This document shows positions 20,164 through 31,322 of a stretch of 64,000 nucleotides of DNA, piece after piece. Each line of letters opens with the position of its first letter. Position 1 is the stretch's first letter. Under the pieces are notes generated by a model. That model saw only the letters and a program-made list of their open reading frames with translations. It did not search any database and was not told the DNA's origin. The position numbers were made by a program, and so were the translations under genes. This DNA is from Linanthus parryae (lineage: Eukaryota; Streptophyta; Magnoliopsida; Ericales; Polemoniaceae), in the NCBI GenBank assembly GCA_023055425.1, contig JALGPY010000007.1, forward strand, positions 14,580,001-14,644,000, read 5' to 3'.

Positions 20164-23100
20164 ATGGCCAAAACAAGAGTAACCAGACCCGTCAAGGAAG
20201 ATGAAGAGATGCCGGAGCTTCCGCAGGCTCTGTGGCGAAAAGCCCCCTTTCTGGGTGGGAAAGATTTTTACCACGCGAGGGTGAAGGCGAAGAGACGGAG
20301 CCCAGACGAGACGGAGGCGTTCAACAGCGGGAGAGCTGCGAGATGGTTTGGAGCAAGCAACACCAAGTGTACTTGGAGCTTGATATGCGACAAACGAAGG
20401 GAGTTCACTGCCAGGCCCTACGCCACACGTGTCGAGAATGTGCGGTGGTTTCCAAAGCTATACCCTTCCAAAGGTATGGTCTTGTCAGAAGACCTTCTCT
20501 TTGAAAAGGGGCCGCATTTCCACGAGCGCTATCGTGAGTTCTTTTGCTGGTGTCTGCGAGGTTCTCTTCCTGCACTTGCAGAGCACATCCGTGAGCTCGC
20601 GCCCCGGTATGAAAGGCTTACAGTGGATGTTGACCCCACTCGGGTCTCGCCTCAGTTTGGTTTCGATGCGGTGGCCCCATCAATCTGGCCCCAGTCTATC
20701 GTCAGAGGGTGCTACAAGCGCTTGCTGACAAAGGAGTGCAAGACGGTCCTCATGAGCAATCTTCCCTTCGAGCAGCCTGCGGGAACTCGCAAGGGTGGTT
20801 GTTCCCAGAACTGGATCGCATACTGGATTGCCCAGCAGACGAGGATGGAGACGGAGGCGGCGGCGCAGCCAGGAAGGGCCCCCTTGATCAAGAGAAACTC
20901 TTTTCCGTTTCGCCCCAATTGCAGTTTGAGCGAGTCTGAGTACGGTTGCTACTCGTTGTTGGACCGCGAGAATCATTTGTGCCCCGATTTCATTCTGAAG
21001 GAGCAGGTCAATGCAATCAAGAAGGGTGACACGCAGGTCATCAAATATAGCAAGGCGTTTGCTGAGGTAAGCAGTTTCCTTGTGTGCTTTGAGCTCTTTG
21101 ATTTGCTTGCACTGATGCTTTTTGTTCTGTATTGTCTAGTGTCATGTGCGGAGGTTCGCAGCTGGTGACAGTTCCAAATCGCTGGTGGATACCATTGTTG
21201 CTACCAGAAGGAGGGGGGAGTCGTATCGGCTAGCATGGAGGATGGATGCCGAGGTCGAAACAAAAGTTCGCGGGGTCATGAACACTTTCGCTGACTCGCT
21301 GATAGACAACCCTCCGGTTCCGTCTCCTCCTAGAGATGACCCGTCTCCTCCAGCGACTGCGGCGCCGAGAGTGAAGAGACCTAGGCAAAAAGGGATTACG
21401 ATTTCTTCCCCTAGGAGCGCTCCAGCTTCTCCCCCAGTGAGGTCCCTTTCCATCAAGGACAAAGGCAAGGGTCGTATGCCCAGCAAAGTGCGAAAAGATC
21501 TCGCAGTTGAGACTTTCGTTCCATTCAACCAAGAGGAGGAAGAGAGACAGGAGCCCCAGGCAAGTGATGAAGAAGCAACAGTTGTGATGTGCGAGGAAGA
21601 ATCAGGAGGTACTTCCGTCGCGTCTCCTTGTCCTTTATCATGACTTCTGTGCAGTTCTTTTCTTTGAACCAATTTTGTATTCGCAGATGATGATGATGAA
21701 GCCGTTGGTGGCCTCGTGGCCAAGAGGCAAAAGAGAGATGCCCACTCTGGCGTTTCAGATGATCCCTTAAGCGAGGATGTTCTTGCTGAGTCCCGGAGGA
21801 CAGCCGCAGAGGCTGCTGAAAGAAGAAGGCAGCGAGAGGAAGAGGAACTCGAGCTTGTGAAACAGCGGAGCCTCGAGGAGCTGCATGTTGACGACTTAGT
21901 GCGTCCAGCTGGCGAGGAAGACGAGCTTCCCGAAGAAGTGGCTCCTCATGTGGAGGAGGAAGATGAGGTCCCTGGAGAGGACACAGCAGAGCTAGAGCAA
22001 GTCCAAGCGGACTTCGCAGAGATCGCAGGTGGCGATAAAGGTGAGATCTTCAATCTCGCAGTTACTTATAGAGATGTAATTGTGGGTGCGTTAAAGCACG
22101 GTGTGTCAAAGCCTGACATTCGCCGTTGGTTGGTAAGCAAATGCGGAGAACCCTCAGGTAATTATTTTGAGTGATATGCGCATACTAGGCTTTAGTCACT
22201 TGAGGCAAAATCATGACTGGTTTACTCGCGTCCCAGGTCACGCTTCTCTTAAAGATTTGCTTAGTGAGGATACACTGATAGGGCACGGTTCCATGTCCCT
22301 AGTGTATGATGAGGATACCTCAATCCCACCTTCGCGTGGAGGTGCTTATTCTTAGCTTTAGTAAAGATAGTGAAATAACTTATAACACAAGTTACCTCAT
22401 ATTATCGCATTCGGTATCGCAGGTCATGCTGAGGAGCCTGAGATGGAGCAGAGAAGTCAGCCTTCTGCATCCCATGTTCCGATTTCGAGCTCCCATACCG
22501 AGAAGCCCGTCGCAGCTGCTGGACACGTGAGTGAGCGTCTCGAGGATGTCATCGAACTTTCCGATGATGTCGAAGCTGATGCTGTGCCGATGGACGAAGG
22601 TGTCCGTACTGGCGGTGAGGAAGAAAGGACAAGTGATGCTAATATTTTCGCATCTGGGAGTGTCCATCCAGCGACTTCGGCTGTCCCCTCGCCTCCGGCG
22701 ATGACTGAACCGGAAGCACCTATTCCTGCGTGGAGTATTTGGGGCTCGCAGGTTGGGAATGTAGTCGCAGCTGGTGCGGCCTACACTCTTCCTCCTAACT
22801 ATGAGAGTTTGGAGCTCGCAGCTGATAGGAGAGCCATGGAGCGAGGGCAGTCTTCGAACAACCCGGTGGCTCGCATTCCCTCTATTCATGAAATTCTGGA
22901 AGGCACTGGTAAGCAGAGATTTTACCATTCGCACGTCACATTATTTGCTTGCGAGTTTTGACATCATGACTTGTTTTTGATGTCTCAGGTTTGAAGCAAA
23001 CCGATGTAGACTGGGTGGTTCGGATGCGTCTCAGATACCCCCGATCGTTTGTGAGGTGTCTGGAGATCAGTCCTTTTGACAGGAGGCTATTCCTTACTGA

Positions 23101-23464
23101 AGCCATCTGGATACTAGAGCAGCTGTGTGCGGCTACACCTGCGACCATTTCGACCCAGAGCGCCGAATTGCTGTGTGGCATGTGCCAAAATCTCGTACTC
23201 AAAGTCCAAGGCAGACTTGGTTTCAAATTCCTCAAGGACAGAGTTACACTGATTCGCGCAGCTGTAACTTTGAATCTCGGTCACCAGAATCTCGCAGCTG
23301 AGATGCAGAAGGTGGAGCAGCAAAAGCAAAAGGTTGATGAAGCTGTAAAGCTGTATCAGGAAATGAATGCCAAGTGCGAGCAGCTGAAGCAAGAAGTGCA
23401 ACAAGTGGAGAGGCTGATCGAGCAGTTTGAGCCCCAGGACTCCTTAGTCAAAAATTTGTTTTGA
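20164..23464 (+). CDS. Antisense six-exon gene carried by the Tat-like element; function unknown
   Basis: Predicted exons: 20164-21066, 21140-21608, 21687-22157, 22237-22341, 22423-22908 and 22989-23464. All introns are 73-81 bp with GT...AG ends (four acceptors CAG, the first TAG). The phases match at every junction (0,1,1,1,1), giving 2,910 bp and 969 residues ending LVKNLF. Exon 1 is basic and Trp/Arg-rich (WFGASN, CTWSLICD, FEKGPHFHERYREFFCWCLRG). Exons 2-3 are low-complexity Pro/Ser and acidic Glu-rich. The last exon holds a Leu/Gln/Lys coiled coil (about 23280-23440). ATG 20164 was chosen because a strong CAG acceptor after a pyrimidine run lies just upstream. Extra antisense ORFs are known in Tat elements; some encode plant mobile domain-like proteins, but I cannot identify that domain here. 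Confidence 0.75.
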
Positions 23465-24950
23465 CTTTTCGAATTTTGAAAAGAAAACAGGAAAATGGTT
23501 GAGACATTAACGTAATATTTTGAAACATTAATGTAATGTTGCTAGGGTTTCTCCCCCTTCTTTTTTAACAACAAACAATGAGTTTGCCCGTTTTGCCCCT
23601 TTCGGGATTTGATTGGACATTTCTGTGCATATCCAATTATGACATCAGCAATTGATTCTTTGCTTGATTTTCGCGCTAATTTCTCGGCAGATAAGCACGC
23701 TTCCGTTGGGAAGTCCATCCGAATCATGACTATCCGTCATTTATTAGGATACGCAACCGAATCGTCGTAGCCTTTAGTAGGGTAATTGATTGTTACCGCT
23801 TTTCAAGGCGTAAGTGATTGAACTTACCCTCTTTTTGAATTTGCTGACTCATCTTTAAGCAACCGAAGAGTCTCCACAGGGCCTATATAAACCCCGTCTG
23901 TGCCATTTGGGCTCTTTCATCCCAAACATGTGCTTTGCCGTGAGTCCTTACGACTGCTGGCTTCAACGCTTGCTTTTCGTTGATTCATGGCAACTTCAAG
24001 TTTTGAATCCTGAGTTTGCGCTTTGTGCTATAGAAATAGTTTCCAAGATCCACTTTATGAGGCTCATTGCTGTTTATAACCGTCATAAAGAGGATGCAGA
24101 TAATACCTCATGTGTGTTCGAAGAAATTTCTTCGTGTATTATGTGTGCAGGTCGTGTTTCCGGCCGCCTCGTGGCGAGGTGCAGTGCCGTAGTGACCGTG
24201 CTACCGTCTCGTAATGAACGGCGTGATTCTCCTCCAGCATCCCTGGAGGAGAGTTTCTTGCCTCTTCGTTCTTGAACTCAGGAGGCTCGCCAACGCCCTT
24301 GTCTATCATGACAAGGAGCCCAGTACCAGAGGAATGACGGCTTCCCCTGTTTTGCATGACGGCATATGCCGGAACAGGTGGTTCCTCTGGTACATATCTT
24401 GATCAGACAGGGGTTTCGTCAGACCCTAAGATCTTTGGACGTGGATTCGCCCGGCTCTTGCCGCTAAGGATGTAGCGAATGGCGAGTTAATCTCTTCGCA
24501 GATGCATCCTACTTGCTACAGATCTTTGGCCTCAGATCTGCGTACTGTGCTGCCGGTGTCAAGACCGGTGGATTCTCTCTTTTCTTAGTCGAGAGTTCCC
24601 TTGGCGCATTTCTGGCTTACCAGCCATTTTTCGAATGTATTGTAAGCCATGTTGGCTGTGTAGTTAGATGCGAGCTTTTCGCTTGTAAGCTGTTATCTAG
24701 ATAGATAAATTGTAAGTCATTTGACTCATAATGATAAATAGTATTTGTATCATCTGTTCTTTGCAACAAGATACAATTTCGCATGCGTTTCGGCCTGTTT
24801 TGCCTTGCATAATGACATGCATTGATTTCACATATGCGATGTCAATTTACAGATATTTCGCTAGATCATTCGAGATCGTAATTTCGCAGCTGTGCCATCT
24901 TGACGGATGGGCTTGTAGTTTGTCGTTGTAAATCGTATGAGATCACGTTC
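23465..24950. mobile_element. Downstream part of the antisense gene region, no clear coding
   Basis: About 1.5 kb between the stop codon at 23462-23464 and the tandem array. The plus frame 23907-24275 and its neighbours carry no recognisable domain. Paired sequences TCCTCCAGCATCCCTGGAGGAGA (near 24230) and CCAGTACCAGAGGAATGACG with GGTTCCTCTGGTAC (24318-24392) can form hairpins. Confidence 0.4.
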
Positions 24951-24954
24951 ACAA

Positions 24955-26480
24955 CGTTGCTATCGTTCCAGATAATTTTCGAGAGATCAATCAAGATCGT
25001 TGAGCTGTGCAAATTGCTATCATAGAAGATAGGCTTTGTTTGAGATCGTTTCTCGCATAAACTGCTATCATAGCAGACAGATCTTTAGAAGATCTAATAA
25101 GATGATTCTGTACTCGTGTTGCCATCATATCAAACGGGTTTGGATAATTAACCCAAAATTGCTATCGTAACAGATAGGCTTGAGAAGATCATTATAAGAT
25201 CGCATCTGTATAACCTGCTATCCCAAGAGATAGGCGTTAGATGATCGATTGAGATCGTTTTTGTATTTCGCTGCTATCGCAAAAGATAGACTTTGGATGA
25301 TCATGTAAGATCGTGTTTTCGTTTGGGTGCTATCGCAAGAGATAGGCTTTAATGATCACTTAAGATCGTATTTGTATTTGATTGCTACCGTGAGAGATAG
25401 GCTTTAGATGATCACTTAAGATCGCATTTGCGTTTGGCTGCTATCGCAAGAGATAGGCTTTAATGATCACTTAAGATCGCATTTGCATTTGGCTGCTATC
25501 GCAAGAGATAGGCTTTAATGATCACTTAAGATCGCATCTGCATGTGATTGCTACCATGAGAGATAGGCTTTAGATGATCACTTAAGATCGCATTTGCGTT
25601 TGGCTGCTATCGTAAGAGATAGGCTTTAATGATCACTTAAGATCGCATTTGCATTTGGCTGCTATCGCAAGAGATAGGCTTTAATGATCACTTAAGATCG
25701 CATTTGCATTTGATTGCTACCATGAGAGATAGGCTTTAGATGATCACTCAAGATCGCATTTGCGTTTGGCTGCTATCGTAAGAGATAGGCTTTAATGATC
25801 ACTTAAGATCGCATTTGCATTTGGCTGCTATCGCAAGAGATAGGCTTTAGATGATCGATTAAGATCACATTTGTAGTGGCTGCCATCGTAGGAGATGGGC
25901 TTTAGATGAGCACTTAAGATCGCGTTCGCGTGTAGCTGCTATCGTAAAAGATAGGCTTTAGATGATCGATTAAGATCACGTTTGTATTGGCTGCCATCGT
26001 AGGAGATGGGCTTTAGATGATCATTTAAGATCGCATTTGTATTTAGTTGCTATCGTAAGAGATAGGCTTTAGATGATCGATTAAGATCACATTTGTATTG
26101 GCTGCCATCGTAAGAGATGGGCTTTAGATGATCAATTAAGATCGCGTTTGTGTTTGGCTGCTATCGTAAAAGATAGGCTTTAGATGATCGATTGAGATCG
26201 CGTTTGCTATCATATGAGATAGGCTTTGATGATCAATTAAGATCGCGTTCGCTATCGTAAGAGATAGGCTTTGATGATCATTTAAGATCGCGTTCGCTAT
26301 CGTAAGAGATAGGCTTTGATGATCAGTTAAGATCGCGTTCGCTATCGTAAGAGATAGGCTTTGATGATCAGTTAAGATCGCGTTCGCTATCGTAAGGGAT
26401 AGGCTTTGATGATCAGTTAAGATCGCGTTCGCTATCGTAAGGGATAGGCTTTGATGATCATTTAAGATCGTGTTTACATT
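24955..26480. repeat. Minisatellite-like tandem array inside the Tat-like element
   Basis: About 30 diverged units built on GATC-x5-AAGATCGC...GCTATCG-x-AAGAGATAGGCTTT. Units are 55-56 bp in the middle part (25270-26160) and shrink to exact 45 bp units from about 26216. Between 25381 and 25722 the variant ATTGCTACC recurs at 25381, 25547 and 25713, i.e. every 166 bp, a three-unit higher-order repeat. It sits between pol and the antisense gene. Tandem repeats in the 3' region of plant LTR elements are known seeds of satellite DNA. Confidence 0.9.
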
Positions 26481-26700
26481 TGTTACTATTGAAGCGAATA
26501 AATCATTGTTAACAGTTGTAACAAATTAGATAAGCGATATAAACAGCTAATAAATGTGAACTTCTCATTTGGGAGAATTCTTTCATTATGACATTCTCAT
26601 ATGGGAGAGATAGGATTACAATCCTCTCATATGGGAGAGGAGATTGCGAATATCGTAGCCACATGAGACATTAAGCAACGTTATCATAAAACGTATGAAA
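26480..26700. mobile_element. Spacer between tandem array and integrase remnant
   Basis: Contains three short copies of CTCATATGGGAGA (about 26562-26640) and no coding sequence. Confidence 0.4.
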
Positions 26701-26709
26701 TAAGAGAAG

Positions 26710-27331
26710 TCAGGGATAGTACTTCTTGATCCAGCGCATGTTGACTGAGCTTGGAGTTGAGGTTGTGCCGTGCAACCTTCGTATGCTGCAGTAGCCGCTA
26801 TCGAAGACTTCTGTGACTTCGAAGGGTCCCTCCCAATTAGCTGCGAACTTTGGGTGGGTTGCCTCTCGCATGCAGTGATCAGATGCGCGCAGGACCAGGT
26901 CGCCGACTGCGAAATCCCGTCGCTGGACTGTCTTGTTATAGGCGCGAGCGATTCTCTCTTGGTGCCGCTTGTTAGTCCTTTTGGCTTGTTCTCGCTTTTC
27001 TTCCAGCAAGACTAAATCATGATCGCGTTGATTTTCATAGAGTGCGTGGAAGGCCAGCCTTGCCGAATTGACTCTGACCTCCGCAGGTACCACAGCTTCG
27101 GCCCCATAACATAGTAGAAATGGCGAGGCCCCTGTAGGTGTCCTTGGAGAAGTTCTGTAGGCCCACAGAGCTATGTTAAGGGAGTCGGCCCACTTCTTGT
27201 GGTCATCTGCGACCATCTTGCTCAGAATTCGCAACAGCGTTTTGTTAGTCGCTTCGGCTTGTCCGTTTCCCTTTGGATAATAGGGGGTGGAGCATATTTG
27301 CCTGATATTGTACTCCGCGAGTTTGGTAGCT
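26710..27331 (-). pseudogene. Integrase C-terminal remnant of the Tat-like element
   Basis: The minus frame reads KVATKLAEYNIRQICSTPYY-PKGNGQAEATNKTLL and then the C-terminal part of a Ty3/gypsy integrase: AYRTSPRTPTGASPFLL, YGAEAVVPAEV, FAVGDLVLR and KFAANWEGPFEV. The final Glu region (NGQAEATNK) is kept, but the N-terminal HHCC zinc finger and the first two catalytic Asp residues are absent. The sequence joins abruptly to the reverse transcriptase frame at about 27332. The remnant is out of frame with RT, so no fused polyprotein is made. Confidence 0.85.
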
Positions 27332-28709
27332 ACCTTGATTCAGCAGGCTGCACAATGCGAGAGATGTAATAGATAGGCCTCTCTTGTCCCTCATAGATCT
27401 GAGCCAAGAGCGCTCCTATAGATTTCCTTGTCGATGTAAGGTATAGCAGAAGCGGCGATCCCAGTTGAGGCGCGATCATTATCTTTGGGGATGTGAGTAG
27501 CTCCTTTAGCTTTTCGAATGCGGCTTCGTGATCACTACGCCAGTTGTACACGGCGTCCTTCTTGAGGAGAGTGCTGAAGCAGCATGTGATTTCAGCGATT
27601 GCTGGGATGAATCTCCGCAGATATGACAATTTTCCCAAGAATGTTTTCAAGGTACTTTGGTCTTGAGGCGGCGTCATGCTGGTGATGGCTGACACTTTCG
27701 CAGGGTCAGGCTCGATCCCTTGGCGATGGACTACGCATCCCAGAAACTTCCCCGAAGTCACGCCGAATGCGCATTTCATGGGGTTCATTTTCAGTTGAAA
27801 GCTCCTGCATCTGTTGAATACCTTTCGCAGGTCTGCAAGGTGATCTGCTTCATGCCTGGATTTGACTACCAGGTCATCCACATAGAATTCCACTTCTTTG
27901 TGCATCATGTCGTGGAATAGGGCCATCATGGCCCGCTGATAGGTTGCGCCTGCATTCTTAAGACCGAATGGCATTACCGTATAGTTGAATACCCCCACGG
28001 GAGTGATGAATGCAGTTTTCCTTGCATCTTCGGGATCCATCTTGATTTGATTGTACCCGCTGAAGCCGTCCATGAAACTGAACATGCGATGGCCTGCTGT
28101 TGAATCAATGAGCAAATCGATGTTAGGCAGTGGGAAATCGTCCTTAGGACAGAAGCGATTAAGATCTCGGAAGTCCACGCAGATGCGGAGCTGTCCGTTC
28201 TTCTTCACCACTGGCACGATGTTGGCCAACCATGTGGGATGGTGATTGGGCTCTATGAACTTGGCATCTAGGAGTTTGACAATCTCCTGTTTGATCTTCA
28301 CGTTGAGCTCTGGCCTAAAGCTTCTGGTGCTTTGCTTGACCGGTTTAGACCCTGGGATGATGTCTAAACGGTGCATAGTGATGCTCGTGTCCAGACCCGG
28401 CATCTCGTCGTATTCCCATGCGAACACGTCCTTGTATTCAGTTAGGAGCTGCAGCAGTCCTTGTTCCTCTTCGCTTGTGAGGTCCGCACTCAGGAAGACT
28501 GGTCTTTTCTTTTCCTCGTTCGGGCTGAGGAACACTTCCTTAAGCTCTTGCTTTTGTGGTCTTGGCCTGTCTTCCATGCATTCGGGGGCTTCTTTAAGTT
28601 TCTCCTCTGGAGTGCCCTGTGTTGGCTCTTCTGTGAGCGCAACTTGCTCGATTTGATTGATTTGCCCAGGGACATCCCCATGCCCGTGTGAGGACGTCCC
28701 CGCGCACCT
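27330..28709 (-). CDS. Reverse transcriptase part of the Tat-like polyprotein, truncated
   Basis: The frame is open from directly after the gag-protease stop (28710-28712) down to 27330, 459 codons; the first in-frame ATG (MEDRPRP) is at 28577. It contains the gypsy RT core: PTWLANIVPVVKKNGQLRIC, DFRDLN, DFPLPNID, FMDGFSGYNQI, MPFGLKNAGATYQR, catalytic FYVDDLVVKS, the thumb region FLGCVVHRQGIEPDPAKV and LGKLSYLRRFIP. RNase H begins (RPIYYISRIVQPAESR) and then stops. The rest of RNase H and most of integrase are deleted. Because gag and pol share a frame across one TGA, expression would need readthrough, or the stop is a mutation. Confidence 0.85.
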   Translation of the reverse strand, partial: RCAGTSSHGHGDVPGQINQIEQVALTEEPTQGTPEEKLKEAPECMEDRPRPQKQELKEVFLSPNEEKKRPVFLSADLTSEEEQGLLQLLTEYKDVFAWEYDEMPGLDTSITMHRLDIIPGSKPVKQSTRSFRPELNVKIKQEIVKLLDAKFIEPNHHPTWLANIVPVVKKNGQLRICVDFRDLNRFCPKDDFPLPNIDLLIDSTAGHRMFSFMDGFSGYNQIKMDPEDARKTAFITPVGVFNYTVMPFGLKNAGATYQRAMMALFHDMMHKEVEFYVDDLVVKSRHEADHLADLRKVFNRCRSFQLKMNPMKCAFGVTSGKFLGCVVHRQGIEPDPAKVSAITSMTPPQDQSTLKTFLGKLSYLRRFIPAIAEITCCFSTLLKKDAVYNWRSDHEAAFEKLKELLTSPKIMIAPQLGSPLLLYLTSTRKSIGALLAQIYEGQERPIYYISRIVQPAESR

Positions 28710-31322
28710 TCATATGCGATAGCATTTCTTCCCGTTGGCGTAGAAGCTCTCTATCTCCTTGCCCTCGGGGTCGTGCTTTGCGATCCTCTTCAGAGTGTAG
28801 ACACTCTTGCGATGATATGCAATGCGCGGCGCCTCTTCGTGGGTAGGCGGCTTTTCTTCGGTGTCTCCCCTTGTCACCATCACGCCTGCAGGTGACTGGT
28901 CCTTGATGTCCTCCCAGAGAGGTAAAGGAGTAGGGTCGAATGGTCCGGGTGTTTGCTCGTCCGCCATCTCAGTGAACCACACCGCCTCGCTGAGATGCGC
29001 TTCGTCCAAGTTGAACGGGTTAGTTGAGGCCGGTATCTCGACAATCCTGTCGTTCCAGATAGCTTTCATCACTTGGTGAGCCGTTGAAGGGATTGCGTCA
29101 AAGCGATGAATCCAGGCCCGACCTATGATCATGTGGTATGTGGTGTTCGCGTCTATGACATAGAACTTCGCCGAGCACTTGATTTTGCCGATCTGAACGC
29201 CCAGGCGGATCCACCCGATCGTCATTCTGGAATCGCTTCCGAATCCCACCAGCGGGGATGGACGCTTGACTACCTTGTGCTCGGGGATCCCTGCTAGCTT
29301 CAGTGTGTGGAGTGGAACAACATTGACCGCTGCTCCTCCATCGACGAATGCTCGCTTGAATTCGACGCCGTTGATGATGGCGGTCACGTACAGGGGCCTC
29401 TGGTGGCTCGCATCTGTCTTTTTATCGCTGGCAGAAAAGGTCATAATCTTTTCTGTGGAACGGGACGCCCTGACGACTTTCCCGTTGGAGACCACGAGGT
29501 CCTCCTCGTAGTCCTCTGCTACCCTTAAGATTGCTTTTGTCATGTCCGCTCGACATTTTTCGGAGAAGTTCATTTCGTTGAAGAATCTGTCGAAGCCGTG
29601 CGACCCTTTCATGCGGTCGGCACGCTCATCTTCCGTGTCCATGCTGTAGTCTTCATCTTCATGGACTTCAGCAACGATGGGCAGACCATCCTCTGCGACT
29701 TCTTCCAAGTCAACTATCGAGATCATGGCGACCTCTTTGCCTTTTGAGCCCGAATCTGTATGGGCAGGCAGCGGGTTGTTGCGCACATCCTTCCGATGGT
29801 CGCTGACGATGAGTTCGCCGCTCTTCATCTTCTGATCGAGTGCGAATCTGAGCTTCTTGCACTCGGCCGTGGGGTGCATGACTTTGCCGTGGTATTCACA
29901 CCACTTGGGGTCCCTCGTCATCTCCTTGGAGGGTGCTTTCTCAAGCGGCGGCAGGATGCCGTCCTTGCGCCACTGTCTGCAGAGATCGCTCGCTTCCTCC
30001 ACCGAGCATGGCAGAGGCGGTGCGTCGAAGTTTGTAACTTTTGCTTGCTTCTGGGGCGAAACTGCATTGACCTCAGCTTCGCGTCCTCGCTTGTAGCCGA
30101 ATCTGCCGATCTTGTAGGTGGTGCCACTCGCAGGTCGTTCTGGAGCGCTCTTCTTTCTCTGTCTCTCGACGATGGGCTCGATGTTCATCGTGCACTCGAT
30201 GAGCTTTGAAAACGTGGGTGTTTGCAAATTGATTAGCATGCTCTTGTAATCATCTCGCATGCACTGCAGGCATATCTCTACGAGCCGGCTTTCGAGCATG
30301 GGATCCTTGCACTCCAAGGATTTCGCTCTGAATTTCTTGATGAAAGTGATTCCATCTTCCTCGCGTTTCTGATACATCCGCGAGAGGTGGATCATCGTCA
30401 CCTTCTCTTCCATCTGGAAGAACTTGGTGTAGAACTTCTGGACCATGTCGTCCCAAGTCTTCACAGATCCGGGCTCCAACGTCCGGTACCATTTGTATGC
30501 TACATTCCCAAGAGTCTTTGGGAACTCTCGCATCAGCAGTTTGGGATCAGCTCCGTATGGACCCATGACATCGATGAAACGCATGACGTGCTCATGAGCG
30601 TTCCCGTTGACGTCCTCGAACTTATCCCATTTGGGAGATTTGTACCCCGCCGGGTTAGGCATGAGATAGATCTCTCGTGGAATGGGTGGATCGTTGTCTA
30701 GCTTCGGGATGATGGTATCCGCGAGCGATTGATGAGCTAGGATGGAGTCCACGCGCTTCTGCAAGGACATCATGCATTCTGGGAGGCTTCCCTCGGTAGC
30801 TGCCGGAGGGGTTGCCGTAGGCGGTGGCGACACATATGCCGTCGGAGGATTGGGAGTGTATTGACTGCCCGCGTTTCCCCAAATCGTCGCTGGTGGAGGC
30901 AAAGTGTACTGCAAAGTTGGGTTAGACGCCAAAGCCGTGGGCTGAGAGGCGTGAGCGGCAGGGGGTAGCATTTGCGCTGTTGATCCTTGGATCGAAGGCA
31001 GCTGCGCGGCTGACGGTGGAGTTTGCAGATGAGGGTTGGGAGGCGTGGCCGACACTCCCAATCCTGGAGCAGTAGGGGTACCTCCTCCCTGAGGGGTGGC
31101 GGTACCTGGTGGAGGATTTGGCGCAAGGGTGCCCAGAACGGCCAAGATCCGCTCCAACTGCGTAGATTGAGACTTGAGGGCTTTTGCCTGACTTTGGACA
31201 GTGGCGTCCAAAGATTCCAAAGTTGGTGCCTCGCCGGGAGTCGTCGGAGTACGGCGGACTTCGTCTCCCGAGGGAGTTTCGGTGGAAGGCGACCGGTTGC
31301 TGACATCATCCTCCTGAGACAT
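28710..31322 (-). CDS. Gag-protease polyprotein of the Tat-like element
   Basis: An intact 870-residue frame starting 42 bp inside the 5' LTR. Residues 1-200 are Pro/Ala/Thr-rich. The middle carries the retrotransposon gag capsid region (KFYTKFFQMEEKVTMIHLSR, KREEDGITFIKKFRAKSLEC) and a CEYHGKVMHPTAEC zinc-knuckle-like motif. The C-terminal third holds the retropepsin-like aspartic protease with catalytic FVDGGAAVNVVPLHTL, where DGG replaces the classical DTG/DSG, a form common in this lineage. The flap/second half is recognisable around YHMIIGRAWIHRF. It ends KKCYRI with TGA at 28710-28712; the next codons continue in the same frame into pol. Confidence 0.9.
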   Translation of the reverse strand: MSQEDDVSNRSPSTETPSGDEVRRTPTTPGEAPTLESLDATVQSQAKALKSQSTQLERILAVLGTLAPNPPPGTATPQGGGTPTAPGLGVSATPPNPHLQTPPSAAQLPSIQGSTAQMLPPAAHASQPTALASNPTLQYTLPPPATIWGNAGSQYTPNPPTAYVSPPPTATPPAATEGSLPECMMSLQKRVDSILAHQSLADTIIPKLDNDPPIPREIYLMPNPAGYKSPKWDKFEDVNGNAHEHVMRFIDVMGPYGADPKLLMREFPKTLGNVAYKWYRTLEPGSVKTWDDMVQKFYTKFFQMEEKVTMIHLSRMYQKREEDGITFIKKFRAKSLECKDPMLESRLVEICLQCMRDDYKSMLINLQTPTFSKLIECTMNIEPIVERQRKKSAPERPASGTTYKIGRFGYKRGREAEVNAVSPQKQAKVTNFDAPPLPCSVEEASDLCRQWRKDGILPPLEKAPSKEMTRDPKWCEYHGKVMHPTAECKKLRFALDQKMKSGELIVSDHRKDVRNNPLPAHTDSGSKGKEVAMISIVDLEEVAEDGLPIVAEVHEDEDYSMDTEDERADRMKGSHGFDRFFNEMNFSEKCRADMTKAILRVAEDYEEDLVVSNGKVVRASRSTEKIMTFSASDKKTDASHQRPLYVTAIINGVEFKRAFVDGGAAVNVVPLHTLKLAGIPEHKVVKRPSPLVGFGSDSRMTIGWIRLGVQIGKIKCSAKFYVIDANTTYHMIIGRAWIHRFDAIPSTAHQVMKAIWNDRIVEIPASTNPFNLDEAHLSEAVWFTEMADEQTPGPFDPTPLPLWEDIKDQSPAGVMVTRGDTEEKPPTHEEAPRIAYHRKSVYTLKRIAKHDPEGKEIESFYANGKKCYRI

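Noticed and set aside
24955..26480. CRISPR-like regular repeats
   Set aside because: The units are contiguous tandem copies without unique spacers, inside a plant retrotransposon.
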